A stretch of DNA of 64,000 bases from Hahella chejuensis KCTC 2396 (GTDB lineage: Bacteria > Pseudomonadota > Gammaproteobacteria > Pseudomonadales > Oleiphilaceae), in the NCBI RefSeq assembly GCF_000012985.1, contig NC_007645.1:4362581-4426580 (forward strand). The letters are read 5' to 3'. A program made the position numbers and the translations under genes. The notes under the pieces were generated by a model that was not told where the DNA came from, searched no databases, and saw only the letters and a list, made by a program, of their open reading frames with translations. Shown here piece by piece: positions 38,389-46,337 of the stretch (positions within the stretch are counted from its first letter, which is position 1; every line of letters starts with the position of its first letter).

Positions 38389-39090
38389 ATGGCGAGAAAA
38401 ACACGATTTAATCTTACCGGCCATCCACAGCTTATCATGCAGCGGGGGCATAACCGCCTCCCCTGCTTCTTTGATAAAGAGGATTATCTGTACTTCCTTG
38501 AATGCGTGGGCAAGGCGTCTGAACAATATCAGTGTTACGTGCATGCGTACGTGTTACTGAAAAATGAGTTCAACTTGCTGGTCACGCCGCACATTGAAAA
38601 CGGCATCCCTCAGATGATGCAGTCTCTGGGACGTCGTTACGTGCAGTATGTGAATCACCGCTACCACCGTAGCGGCACGCTGTGGGAAGGCCGTTATAAA
38701 TCCAGTCTGATTGATTCCTCCGGCTATATGCTGACGTGCTATCGCTATATCGATTCCCTGGCCGTGTTTCGCGGCCTGGCGCCGAATGAATCGGAATACC
38801 CCTGGTCAAGCTATCATGCGCACGCCAGGGGTGAAGACGAACTCGGCCTGATTCGTAACCATCCCATGTATACGGATCTCGGGGATGATGCGGAAGAACG
38901 TCAGCAATCTTTCCTGGACCTGATGCAGTACGAAATGGAGCCCTGGATACGCCGGCATATCGAGCAGACATTACTTAATGAACTGGTGTTAGGCGGAGAC
39001 CGCTTTATCAATCAGATCGAAGATCTGGTGGACCGCCCCGTCCGGCCGATGAAGCGTGGCCGCCCCCCGAAAGACGCAGCGAAGTCCTGA
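38389..39090 (+). CDS. IS200/RAYT-like protein with lost HUH active site
   Basis: A 233-aa Y1 transposase-like protein (REP-associated type) with the usual MQRGHNR, PCFFDKEDY, QSLGRRYVQYVN, RSGTLWEGRYKSSLI and YPWSSY segments and a KRGRPPK tail. In active members a central NHFHLL or NHVHLL supplies the two metal-binding histidines. Here it reads KNEFNLL, so both are replaced (E60, N62). The usual ELNPVRAG segment after the tyrosine is changed to DSLAVFRG, though RYI is kept. The frame is intact and full-length. It starts 25 bp after clpV with an AGGAG site, so it is likely co-transcribed. This looks like a domesticated nucleic-acid-binding protein rather than a mobile element. Confidence 0.85.
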   Translation: MARKTRFNLTGHPQLIMQRGHNRLPCFFDKEDYLYFLECVGKASEQYQCYVHAYVLLKNEFNLLVTPHIENGIPQMMQSLGRRYVQYVNHRYHRSGTLWEGRYKSSLIDSSGYMLTCYRYIDSLAVFRGLAPNESEYPWSSYHAHARGEDELGLIRNHPMYTDLGDDAEERQQSFLDLMQYEMEPWIRRHIEQTLLNELVLGGDRFINQIEDLVDRPVRPMKRGRPPKDAAKS

Positions 39091-39126
39091 TCGGATTCGC
39101 TCAGTCCCAATGTACATGGAGGCGCA

Positions 39127-39540
39127 ATGAAACCAAGAATCAGCATGATCACCCTGGGCGTTGAGGATTTGCAACGCTCCGTGGACTTCTACGAGAACGG
39201 ACTGGGGCTTCCCAAGATGCCGATGGAAGACGCCAATGTGGCGTTTTTCACGCTCAACGGGACCTGGCTGGGCCTCTACCCTCGTCACCTGCTGGCGGAA
39301 GACGCGGCAGTTCCTGACAACGGCTCAGGCTTCAAAGGCGTCACCCTCGCCCATAATCTGGCGTCCAAGGCAGAAGTGGACGCACAGATCCAACAAGCCG
39401 TCGAGGCCGGAGCCAAACTGACCAAACCCGCCGAAGACACCTTCTGGGGCGGCTACTCCGGCTACTTCGCCGACCCTGACGGACACCTGTGGGAAATCGC
39501 CTGGAATCCTCACGCCTGGGTTGGGCCGGAGGATAAGTAG
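39127..39540 (+). CDS. VOC (glyoxalase/bleomycin-resistance) family protein
   Basis: A 137-aa protein with the paired beta-alpha-beta-beta-beta fold of the vicinal oxygen chelate family: SMITLGVEDLQRSVDFYENGLGLP at the start, and GYSGYFADPDGHLWEIAWNPHA at the end, with the typical DPDG-x-x-W-E. Members are metal-dependent lyases, isomerases, dioxygenases or binding proteins; the substrate cannot be told. GGAGG stands just before the ATG. It lies 36 bp after the RAYT-like gene and ends at a strong terminator, so it might be the last gene of the T6SS transcript by readthrough, without a functional connection. Confidence 0.88.
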   Translation: MKPRISMITLGVEDLQRSVDFYENGLGLPKMPMEDANVAFFTLNGTWLGLYPRHLLAEDAAVPDNGSGFKGVTLAHNLASKAEVDAQIQQAVEAGAKLTKPAEDTFWGGYSGYFADPDGHLWEIAWNPHAWVGPEDK

Positions 39541-39559
39541 ACTTATCTGCTAAACAAGG

Positions 39560-39607
39560 ATAACCCGCTATACCGTGAAGGCTGACAGCAAGCTGATAGC
39601 GGGTTAT
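39560..39607. terminator. Bidirectional intrinsic terminator
   Basis: ATAACCCGCTAT and ATAGCGGGTTAT form a perfect 12-bp stem with a 24-nt loop, followed by TTTC. It lies between the VOC gene and the convergent LysR gene and can serve both strands. Confidence 0.85.
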
Positions 39608-39646
39608 TTCTTAGTGCCCCACTGACTTCCATACCCGCTTTTCATC

Positions 39647-40576
39647 TCAACCCATGATTTCTATATCAGGCAGTTCACCAAGCAAACTCGGTATGCGTCG
39701 CGTTTCTTCCGTCAAGAAATCCAGCAATAACTGAGTGCGTCTAAGTAGGATATTGCGGTCGTTCCATACTACATGCACCTCCCTGTTGGCCCCTTCCCAG
39801 TCACTCAGTATCTGTCGCAGGTCGCCGCGTTGCAGGTCCTCCCAGACCAGGGAAACGGGACATAACATCCACCCGCCGCAGGCTTTTAGGATATCAACCG
39901 CGAGGGAGAGGTCATTGATGTGAGCGCGAGGACGCCAGTCGATATTCACCATCTCGCCTGTACGGCGGTGACGCAGACGGCGCATACTCTCGGATACTGA
40001 AGCCACCCAAGGCCAGCGCTCCAGCTCTGCGGGGTTTAAGTCTGCGCCTTGCGCTTCGATTTGCGCAGCGGTATCCGGCGTCGCCACCAGTACAGTACGT
40101 ATGGAGCCAAGACGTCTTTGTCGCAATGCGGAATTGGCTAGCGGCCCGACGCGCACCGCCAGTTCCGCTTGCGAACCGGTGAAATCCTCTACTTTGTTAT
40201 TCAGCTGCAATGTCAGCTGAATATTGGGATAACGGGACATAAAATCCCCCCACAAAGGACGTAGAGGCCCATTGGCCAAATTCACTGGGGCTAACACTCT
40301 GATTTCCCCTTCTTCCGCCGAAATATCCTTTTTTATCAACGCCATCTGTTTATCAAGACAGGACAGATGAAGATAGGACTCATCAAAGACCTTCTGGCCC
40401 GCAGCGGTCAGCTGTAATCGTCGTGCGGAGCGATGCAACAACTGGCATCCCAGCTCGGCTTCCAGCTTCTGCACCCGCCGCGTCAGCGTCGGCGCCGGGA
40501 CACCAGTAGCTGCAGCGGCTATGGAGAAACCACCCAGTTCCGCTACTTTTATAAATAGAGCCAAGTCATCAAGCAT
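39647..40576 (-). CDS. LysR-family transcriptional regulator
   Basis: A 309-aa LTTR. The N-terminal winged helix is typical (LALFIKVAELGGFSIAAAATGVPAPTLTRRVQKLEAELGC with the HRSARRLQLT wing), and the effector domain begins near residue 95 (IRVLAPVNLANGPL). It belongs to the group often controlling divergent oxidoreductase-like genes. The gene diverges from a monooxygenase-domain gene 118 bp away, where inverted repeats resembling LTTR sites are present, so it probably regulates that gene and the two that follow. Confidence 0.93.
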   Translation of the reverse strand: MLDDLALFIKVAELGGFSIAAAATGVPAPTLTRRVQKLEAELGCQLLHRSARRLQLTAAGQKVFDESYLHLSCLDKQMALIKKDISAEEGEIRVLAPVNLANGPLRPLWGDFMSRYPNIQLTLQLNNKVEDFTGSQAELAVRVGPLANSALRQRRLGSIRTVLVATPDTAAQIEAQGADLNPAELERWPWVASVSESMRRLRHRRTGEMVNIDWRPRAHINDLSLAVDILKACGGWMLCPVSLVWEDLQRGDLRQILSDWEGANREVHVVWNDRNILLRRTQLLLDFLTEETRRIPSLLGELPDIEIMG

Positions 40577-40618
40577 GATTTCAAATTTGGAATTTAAGAT
40601 TTAATTTATGCCGGTATA

Positions 40619-40636
40619 TTCTATTTATGAATAGAA
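40619..40636. promoter_or_regulatory. Putative LysR operator
   Basis: TTCTATT-TATG-AATAGAA is a 7-bp inverted repeat containing a T-N11-A core, in the 118-bp region between the LysR gene and its divergent neighbour. A shorter AAATT-TGG-AATTT repeat lies at 40583-40595. Confidence 0.55.
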
Positions 40637-40694
40637 CTAGCATGTCCGCCTTAGTTAATAACGTCAACCCATCACAAGGATTAAGAGGTCGAAC

Positions 40695-40991
40695 ATGCCC
40701 CACCATCTAACCGCCCACATTCGCGCTACAGAAGGTAGCGACCCGGATTTAGTCCATCGGGAACTGGCGCAACTGCAGGCTGACACACAGACAGAGCCAG
40801 GCTGTCTGACCTTCCAGGTTTTCCAGGACGCCGCCGATCCCACTCACTTTGTTCTTTGGGAAGCCTGGACCAGTCCAGGTGCGCTGGACCAGCACTTCGC
40901 CTATGAACACACCCAGCGTTATATGACTCTCAATCTGACGCAAGTCGAGAAAATAGTCGTGCATACGCCGGTCGATCACAGCGCAAGTTGA
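40695..40991 (+). CDS. Antibiotic-biosynthesis-monooxygenase domain protein (YgiN-like)
   Basis: A 98-aa ABM-domain protein: LTAHIRATEG, EPGCLTFQVFQDAADPTHFVLWEAWTSPGALDQHFAYEHTQRY. Such proteins form dimeric ferredoxin-like barrels and oxidise quinols or related aromatic compounds without a cofactor. The start ATG is preceded by GAGG. It diverges from the LysR regulator and is followed by DUF2798 and RidA-like genes with short gaps, so they may form a small stress- or catabolism-related operon. Confidence 0.88.
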   Translation: MPHHLTAHIRATEGSDPDLVHRELAQLQADTQTEPGCLTFQVFQDAADPTHFVLWEAWTSPGALDQHFAYEHTQRYMTLNLTQVEKIVVHTPVDHSAS

Positions 40992-41035
40992 CCAGAAGAC
41001 CTTGATGCGCCGTTCGTAATCAGCAGGAGAACTTT

Positions 41036-41284
41036 ATGTCGGTAAAATTTCGTTTTTTCTACAGCCTGACCATGTCCCTGGCGCTCAGTTTTTTGATGAG
41101 CGCATGGGTGACTTTTCTCAACCTGGGTTTACAAAGGGATTTCACCGCACACTGGATGCACGCCTTTCTGCTGGCGTGGCCGACGGCCTTCACCATCGCC
41201 TTTGCGCTGGGACCGACGGTCAATAAAATAACCGAGATGCTGATGGCGGCAAGCGCTACACTTGGCCGCAAAACGGGTTCTTAA
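41036..41284 (+). CDS. DUF2798 small membrane protein
   Basis: An 82-aa protein with two hydrophobic helices (FYSLTMSLALSFLMSAWVT and AFLLAWPTAFTIAFALGP), matching the DUF2798 pattern of two transmembrane spans with a short WMHA-containing loop between them. Function is unknown for the family. AGGAG precedes the ATG. Confidence 0.85.
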   Translation: MSVKFRFFYSLTMSLALSFLMSAWVTFLNLGLQRDFTAHWMHAFLLAWPTAFTIAFALGPTVNKITEMLMAASATLGRKTGS

Positions 41285-41317
41285 CGTATAAAATGCGCAA
41301 ACAGCGAGTATCAACAC

Positions 41318-41704
41318 ATGGATAAGAAGCAACCGATTCGACGTCAAAATTACGCAGCGCTGGGGCAGCCCGTCGGTCCTTATTGTCACGCTACCTCGTT
41401 CAACGGCATGCTGTTCATCAGTGGACTGACCGCCTATGACGGCAGCGGCGTCGGCAAACCTGTCGCACAGCAGATCGACGCTATTTTCGCTCAAATCAGA
41501 CACATCGCCGAAGCAGAAGGCGTCGGTTTGGACAGGATTCTAAAGGTCACGGTGTACATCAAGTCCACCGAACATATGGCGACGGTGAGGGAGGGGCTCA
41601 ACAAGCATTATCAGGGCGCCTTTCCCGCGAGCACTCTGCTGGAAGTCAGTCGCTTTTTCTCTCCCGAGGTGGATATTGAGATTGAAGCGGTGGTGGCGCT
41701 TTAA
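41318..41704 (+). CDS. Rid-family protein lacking the catalytic arginine
   Basis: A 128-aa member of the RidA/YjgF trimer family: GPYCHATSFNGMLFISGLTA, DRILKVTVYIK, and FPASTLLEV then VDIEIEAVVAL. In RidA enzymes the PAR-x-x-x-EV segment carries the arginine needed to hydrolyse 2-iminoacids. Here that position is S105, so it should not be an imine deaminase of the RidA type. It more likely belongs to a Rid subgroup of unknown role. It follows DUF2798 by 33 bp. Confidence 0.88.
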   Translation: MDKKQPIRRQNYAALGQPVGPYCHATSFNGMLFISGLTAYDGSGVGKPVAQQIDAIFAQIRHIAEAEGVGLDRILKVTVYIKSTEHMATVREGLNKHYQGAFPASTLLEVSRFFSPEVDIEIEAVVAL

Positions 41705-41736
41705 CAACGCCATCCGCCCGCAACCATGATAGCCGG

Positions 41737-42810
41737 TCATGGTTTCTCATATCGCGTGGCTTTCCTCTCGATAGCGTCGTAGCTCTCCACCAGCTTCAAT
41801 TCGTCTGAGGTAAACAGGCTGTTGCGCAACTGCGTGAGCCCCGCCACGGTTTCCGCATCGGTGCGCGCAGCGGCCTGGATATCCTGCTTGCGACGTTGAT
41901 AATCATCCAGGCGCGCGCGCCATGTCTCTTCCCGTTGATAGTAGGCGATGATCTTCTCTGCTTTCTCGTCGCTAAACTGCCCCCGCAGGGCTTGCCGGAC
42001 GCTGTCGGCGTCATACCCTTCCCGGTACATGCGTCGCGCTTCCCGCGTCAGATTCTCCCGTTGCGCGGCCTGACGATGGGCGTCGCGCATCTGCGCCGGC
42101 AATTTTTGTCGCAAGGCTTCCACTTGACTGGCTTTCTCGCTGTCGCTCAACTGAGCGTCCGCCTTCACTTGCATCACCGCCAGCGCATAATCGGAATAGG
42201 CTTCATCCAAACCAAAAAATGCATCGACGACATCCGGAGCGAATATTTGCCGTCGCAGCGACTTCAACTGCTCGAAGGTATTCGCCATCACCGACGCATA
42301 GTATTCATAATCCTGACTTTCCGTCGGCGCCAATGGCGCCGCCATCAACTCACCTATGCGCTCTTGATAGGAGATGTAATCGTTCAACAACTCCATGGCC
42401 TGTTCCGCGGCCTGCGCCGGCAACTTGTCATAGATACGGCGTTGGATTTCCGCAATCACCTCTTCCGGCGAACGCTCTCCGACAGCAAGAAAGAAGTAAT
42501 CGAAAAAGTCCTTCACCTGTATGTCCATGATCAAAAGACCATTCTCATCCACTCGCAGATCACCGTCGATATCCGTTCCAGCCAGGGCGCGGGCGAAGTT
42601 GGCGCCATTCCATGCCGGCGTCGTCGTTGGCGCATCGGATTGAGAAAGCCTGGGAGGCTGCGGCTCATTAACTGTATCAGCTCCCATTGATTGAGAGCCC
42701 TCGGGATTAGCTTCCGCCGCGACGGTAGATTCAGTGACGTCAGGTTGCAAGAGCAATAACGCCGCGGCAGCGAGGGCCGCAACGCACAAGGCGAGGGAGA
42801 GATTTTTCAT
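41737..42810 (-). CDS. Lipase-specific foldase (lipase chaperone)
   Basis: A 357-aa steric chaperone. An N-terminal membrane anchor (LALCVAALAAAALLLL) and Pro/Thr-rich linker are followed by a mostly helical body. The hallmark FFDYFFLAVGE (family motif RxxFDY-x-L-x-A-x-GE) is present near residue 115, although the leading arginine is replaced (VKDFFDY). The helical extended body then embraces the lipase in the periplasm to fold it before export through the type II system. It lies 133 bp downstream of the lipase gene on the same strand, the usual order. Confidence 0.92.
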   Translation of the reverse strand: MKNLSLALCVAALAAAALLLLQPDVTESTVAAEANPEGSQSMGADTVNEPQPPRLSQSDAPTTTPAWNGANFARALAGTDIDGDLRVDENGLLIMDIQVKDFFDYFFLAVGERSPEEVIAEIQRRIYDKLPAQAAEQAMELLNDYISYQERIGELMAAPLAPTESQDYEYYASVMANTFEQLKSLRRQIFAPDVVDAFFGLDEAYSDYALAVMQVKADAQLSDSEKASQVEALRQKLPAQMRDAHRQAAQRENLTREARRMYREGYDADSVRQALRGQFSDEKAEKIIAYYQREETWRARLDDYQRRKQDIQAAARTDAETVAGLTQLRNSLFTSDELKLVESYDAIERKATRYEKP

Positions 42811-42943
42811 GGCGAGGTTCCTTTTTATTTTTATAACATCCTGTTTTTTTTATAACGTACTGGTGCGATTGATTTTTTGGGGGGCAAATCGCAGCGCGCG
42901 CTCACCGCATGTCATAGTGAGGGCGCACTGCTCAAACGGCCGA

Positions 42944-43924
42944 TTAAAGTCCGGTATTTTTCAGGCGGTTGGCCTGCACGCGGTACAGCGACACCGGGTT
43001 ATGCCAGATAGAGCCTACGCCCATGACATGATTGATTACATCTATGTGGTTGGCGTCATAGTCACCCAGATACTCGCCCAGTTTTTGCGAGCAAACAGAG
43101 ACCATGCCGTCACTGGGCTCTGCGCCGAACACCAATGAGGTTGTGAACAGAAACGGGTCCAACAAATCCAGAATGTTGGTCATCACACTCCTTCCCGCCC
43201 AGGAATACAAATGGATTTCATTGCCGCGGTAGGTCACCACCGTATCGCGGTCCTCCACACACTCCCCGGACGCGGTCCCGTAGGGGTGCCGGCTGTTAAG
43301 GTCCGCTGTGCCGACGGAAGTCAGTGAGTCCAGCGCCGCAATGGAGTCCTGCTGATGCTCGTCCCCGGAAATCCAGGCGATCAGAGAGCCGAATGCGTTC
43401 GCCACCGCGGCGACGCCGCCTTCAATTGAACTGTCCGCGGGAATGACGCCGCGAATCATATCCGCCACGCGGGAGCCATTATTGACCCCATCCACGGAGG
43501 TCAGTGAAGCGATGTGGCCCTGGCCTTCCCCATTGGCGTGCGCGTCAAAGGTGATGGCGGCGCGCGTGGTGGGCGAGCCCTGACTGTGGGCGAAAACGTT
43601 GTACTTCACCGCATCGCCATAGACGCCGCTATTGATATCGTCCGCCAGAGACAAACCGCGCTGTTCGCTATCGTTGAACGGCGATACGCTGGCGATCACC
43701 ACATCCGCGCCACTGCGACACAGGTTCATAGGCACAGTGTGGAAGTAACCCAACAACCCGCCAACGGTGTCGAACCCGGTAATGCCATGCACCATTAGAA
43801 AGGGGTGTTGAGTATCGGTATAACCATCCGAGGAACCCGCCCAGGCGCTGCATCCATCAGCGTGTGAGAGGGAGGAGAGTGAAGCTGTCACGACCAAACA
43901 TACAGCATGCGTTATTTTTTCCAT
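42944..43924 (-). CDS. Secreted triacylglycerol lipase (family I)
   Basis: A 326-aa lipase with signal peptide (about 1-21, ending LSHA-DGC). The oxyanion segment FLMVHGITGFD, the nucleophile S114 in AHSQG (G to A compared with the usual GHSQG), the aspartate in SDGMV and histidine in the NHIDVINH segment form the catalytic apparatus, and the last also fits the calcium site of Pseudomonas/Burkholderia lipases. It needs the foldase encoded downstream and probably leaves the cell via type II secretion. Two cysteine pairs may form disulfides. Confidence 0.9.
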   Translation of the reverse strand: MEKITHAVCLVVTASLSSLSHADGCSAWAGSSDGYTDTQHPFLMVHGITGFDTVGGLLGYFHTVPMNLCRSGADVVIASVSPFNDSEQRGLSLADDINSGVYGDAVKYNVFAHSQGSPTTRAAITFDAHANGEGQGHIASLTSVDGVNNGSRVADMIRGVIPADSSIEGGVAAVANAFGSLIAWISGDEHQQDSIAALDSLTSVGTADLNSRHPYGTASGECVEDRDTVVTYRGNEIHLYSWAGRSVMTNILDLLDPFLFTTSLVFGAEPSDGMVSVCSQKLGEYLGDYDANHIDVINHVMGVGSIWHNPVSLYRVQANRLKNTGL

Positions 43925-44054
43925 TACGCTACCTTCTGCTTTCGTTAATGTTTATTTTTGTACTTCTCAACAGCGTTTTCAGGTTAATAAAGCGACAAAC
44001 GAAAAAGAATCACCTGTATGGGTGACTCTTCACGACAACACACGAAAATGAAAT

Positions 44055-44073
44055 TGACCCGATTTCGGGGTCA
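44055..44073 (-). terminator. Probable terminator of the DUF4136 pair
   Basis: Read on the minus strand, TGACCC pairs with GGGTCA (6 bp, 7-nt loop), followed by ATTTCATTTT, about 60 bp beyond the stop at 44135. A second hairpin (44087-44110, with one bulge) lies between. Confidence 0.55.
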
Positions 44074-44134
44074 GAGAAATCAGAGCAGAGCGTCCTTGCA
44101 GGAACGCTGTAATCGGACTATGAAGACGGAAAGA

Positions 44135-44686
44135 CTACTGCGCCGCCGGCTGCGGCGGGTACCGCTCGAAGATGGCGCGCACCTCTTCTTCCAGGTTTTT
44201 GATCTTTTCTTCTGGGGATTGATCGTAGCTCATGCGCCTTGATGAAGCCCCCTGCCAAACCACGCGATTGGTCGTGGGCTCAATCATTTCCACGGTGAGT
44301 ACGCCCATTTGGTAGTCATGGACCACCACATCGCGATCATGTGAAAAGAAAGGCCGCCAGAACCCGAACCCCGGCTCCTGCCGATACTCCTGCCGGTTAT
44401 CGACGCGATATAAAACACGCACCAGCACATCCGCCGACTCAGCGGGAGACAGACCTTCGCCTTGCAGCGCCTGTTCCACAGTCTGACGCATGCGTTGCTC
44501 ACGCAATCCCACCACGCCCTGGGCGTCGTGATTCTCCGTCGCCCAGCGGTAAGTATGGATGCTGGAGAAGTCGAACTCCTCAGCGTAGTCGCCACGCACT
44601 TGATAACCGGCGCAGCCGCCCAACAGCAGTAGCGCGCACAGCGTCGCCACACGACTGAACAGATTCAGTTGTCCGCACAGATTCAT
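44135..44686 (-). CDS. DUF4136 lipoprotein
   Basis: A 183-aa lipoprotein. I start at the ATG at 44686, preceded by an exact AGGAGG-type site, not at 44704. The signal ends in a lipobox LLGGC. The DUF4136 features follow: VRGDYAEEFDFSSIHTYRW, the DVLVRVLYRVD segment and VEMIEPTTNRVVWQGASSRRM. Function is unknown; the family is common in outer-membrane-associated lipoproteins. It is a diverged sibling of the next gene upstream, 65 bp away, and probably shares its promoter. Confidence 0.88.
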   Translation of the reverse strand: MNLCGQLNLFSRVATLCALLLLGGCAGYQVRGDYAEEFDFSSIHTYRWATENHDAQGVVGLREQRMRQTVEQALQGEGLSPAESADVLVRVLYRVDNRQEYRQEPGFGFWRPFFSHDRDVVVHDYQMGVLTVEMIEPTTNRVVWQGASSRRMSYDQSPEEKIKNLEEEVRAIFERYPPQPAAQ

Positions 44687-44751
44687 CAAGGTCTCCTCCT
44701 CCACATTCCACTACCGGCGCCAGCCTGACGGCCAATCTACCATTTACGTCC

Positions 44752-45324
44752 TCATGCGTCTTTCGGTGGAAAATTCTGTAGCATTTCTCCCACCAGTTTG
44801 CGGATTTCCGCTTCCTTCGCCGCCGGGGTATCGTTCTCGCTCAAAGGACGAGCGGCCTCCGCGCTCCAGATAACGTTGGAATTCTGCGGATCGACCATCT
44901 CCAACACCAGTTTGCCCCGCATCACCTCTTCCGCCGGCGGACGTGTTCCCAGGCTGATGCCGACGCCAGTGCGCCCGCTCGCGACGCCGTATCCAAAACC
45001 ATAACTGATTCCGTTGCGGCGAATTTCCTTTTCCACTTTAATGCGCCAGGTGCTCCAGACATCCGCTTTGGCCTTGTCGACCATTTGGAAGCCTTTGTTC
45101 TGCATGAACAGGCGTATGGCGTTTTCAATGCGGGCGTCGCTCAGCGTCGTCGCGCCGCCGTTGACGCTGGGCGGCGCCAGGGCATAGGTTTTTAGAGTGG
45201 AAAAGTCTCTGCCGGGCTGATAATCATATCGCGCCGCTTTCGTGGCGCAGCCGGACAGGTTGGCGGTTAAGGTCAACGTAACCAGGATGGCGGACACTCC
45301 GCCAATCATTCGCTTGTGAAACAT
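44752..45324 (-). CDS. DUF4136 lipoprotein
   Basis: A 190-aa lipoprotein starting at the ATG at 45324, which has GGGGAG upstream. After the hydrophobic signal the lipobox is NLSGC. DUF4136 segments: RYDYQPGRDFSTLKTYAL, DVWSTWRIKVEKEI, VLEMVDPQNSNVIWSAEAARPL. It resembles the adjacent 44135-44686 product in the order of these blocks, so the pair probably arose by duplication. Role unknown. Confidence 0.88.
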   Translation of the reverse strand: MFHKRMIGGVSAILVTLTLTANLSGCATKAARYDYQPGRDFSTLKTYALAPPSVNGGATTLSDARIENAIRLFMQNKGFQMVDKAKADVWSTWRIKVEKEIRRNGISYGFGYGVASGRTGVGISLGTRPPAEEVMRGKLVLEMVDPQNSNVIWSAEAARPLSENDTPAAKEAEIRKLVGEMLQNFPPKDA

Positions 45325-45479
45325 AAAGCGCTCCCCATGACGCACCCGTTAGAGACACGCAGCCAGCGCGACTCCAGCGGAATTTGCAACTTATCCCTAC
45401 AATATTGCCCGGCCCGGGCATTTTCCATGAACAATTGGTAATACGCCCTCACAGGGCGCCAGTGCAAAGCGCCGTCTTA

Positions 45480-45890
45480 TCAAAGGCCCATTCCGTCGGC
45501 GGGAAGGTTTTCCTGTAAATATCGCAACAGCACGCGATAACTGAAGGGCTTGGTGATGAAGTGGTCAAATCCCGCCTGATCGATGATCTCCAGATCGTTT
45601 TTCATGGCGTGAGCGGACATGCCAATGATCAACACCGTCCGTATGGTTGCTGTTTCCCGCCGTCGCGCTTCCGCTTCTCTGATCCGGCCGGCGGCGACCA
45701 GACCGCTGACGCCGGGAAGTTTGATATCCATAAGTATCGCCCGGGGCGAAAGCTCAGACGCCAGCTGCACGCCCTCTTCGCCGTTATCCACGGCCTGACA
45801 GCGATAGCCGGCATTTTCCAGGACATCCAACAGCAAACGCCTGGAGGCCGGGTCGTCTTCAACAATCAGAATATCTGTCGCTTGAGTCAT
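45480..45890 (-). CDS. Single-domain response regulator
   Basis: A 136-aa receiver with the acidic pair in IVEDDPASRR, phospho-acceptor in ILMDIKLPGVSG, an insert rich in Arg/Glu, the GMSAHAMK threonine/serine region and the FITKPFSY lysine. It has no output domain. It is the last gene of a minus-strand signalling operon headed by a TonB-dependent receptor and containing a hybrid kinase; it probably relays phosphate from that kinase. Confidence 0.92.
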   Translation of the reverse strand: MTQATDILIVEDDPASRRLLLDVLENAGYRCQAVDNGEEGVQLASELSPRAILMDIKLPGVSGLVAAGRIREAEARRRETATIRTVLIIGMSAHAMKNDLEIIDQAGFDHFITKPFSYRVLLRYLQENLPADGMGL

Positions 45891-45961
45891 CGCCGTCTAC
45901 ACAACTGTTTTCGTCCTGCACTGCGTATATCTTTTGTCAGGGGGGGCGCTCAAACGTCTTG

Positions 45962-46327
45962 TCAGCTCGCCGCCAAAAACCGTTCGATTTTCTCCAGCAG
46001 GCGGGGAAAATTCACCGGCTTGGTTTCATAATCATCGCATCCCGCCGCTAACGCTTTGTCGCGATCTTCCGACAGGGCGTGGGCCGTCAGCGCAATAATC
46101 GGAGCGTCGCATCTTCCGCTTTCCTTTATTCTTCGCGTCGCTTCGTAGCCATCCATAACGGGCAGGCTCAGATCCATGAGGATCAGCGCAGGGCGGCATT
46201 CCTGCGCCATGGTCACCGCCTCGCCGCCATCGCAGGCGAGTGCGATTTCGTATCCTTTCCGACGTAGTCGACGCGTGAGCATGTCCGCATTCATATCGTT
46301 ATCTTCGACAATCAGTAGCAACGTCAT
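45962..46327 (-). CDS. Single-domain response regulator (DivK/CheY-like)
   Basis: A 121-aa receiver: LLIVEDNDMNADML, ILMDLSLPVMDGYEA, ALTAHALSEDRDKALAAGCDDYETKPVN. It is close to the DivK/CheY-like receivers often encoded after hybrid kinases. It follows the hybrid kinase gene by 10 bp and precedes another receiver gene by about 70 bp. No output domain, so it acts by protein contact. Confidence 0.93.
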   Translation of the reverse strand: MTLLLIVEDNDMNADMLTRRLRRKGYEIALACDGGEAVTMAQECRPALILMDLSLPVMDGYEATRRIKESGRCDAPIIALTAHALSEDRDKALAAGCDDYETKPVNFPRLLEKIERFLAAS

Positions 46328-46337
46328 GACTCTCCCC

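Noticed and set aside
38389-39090. Reading the RAYT-like gene as an active IS200 insertion
   Set aside because: No flanking REP or IS ends are visible, and both catalytic histidines are replaced.
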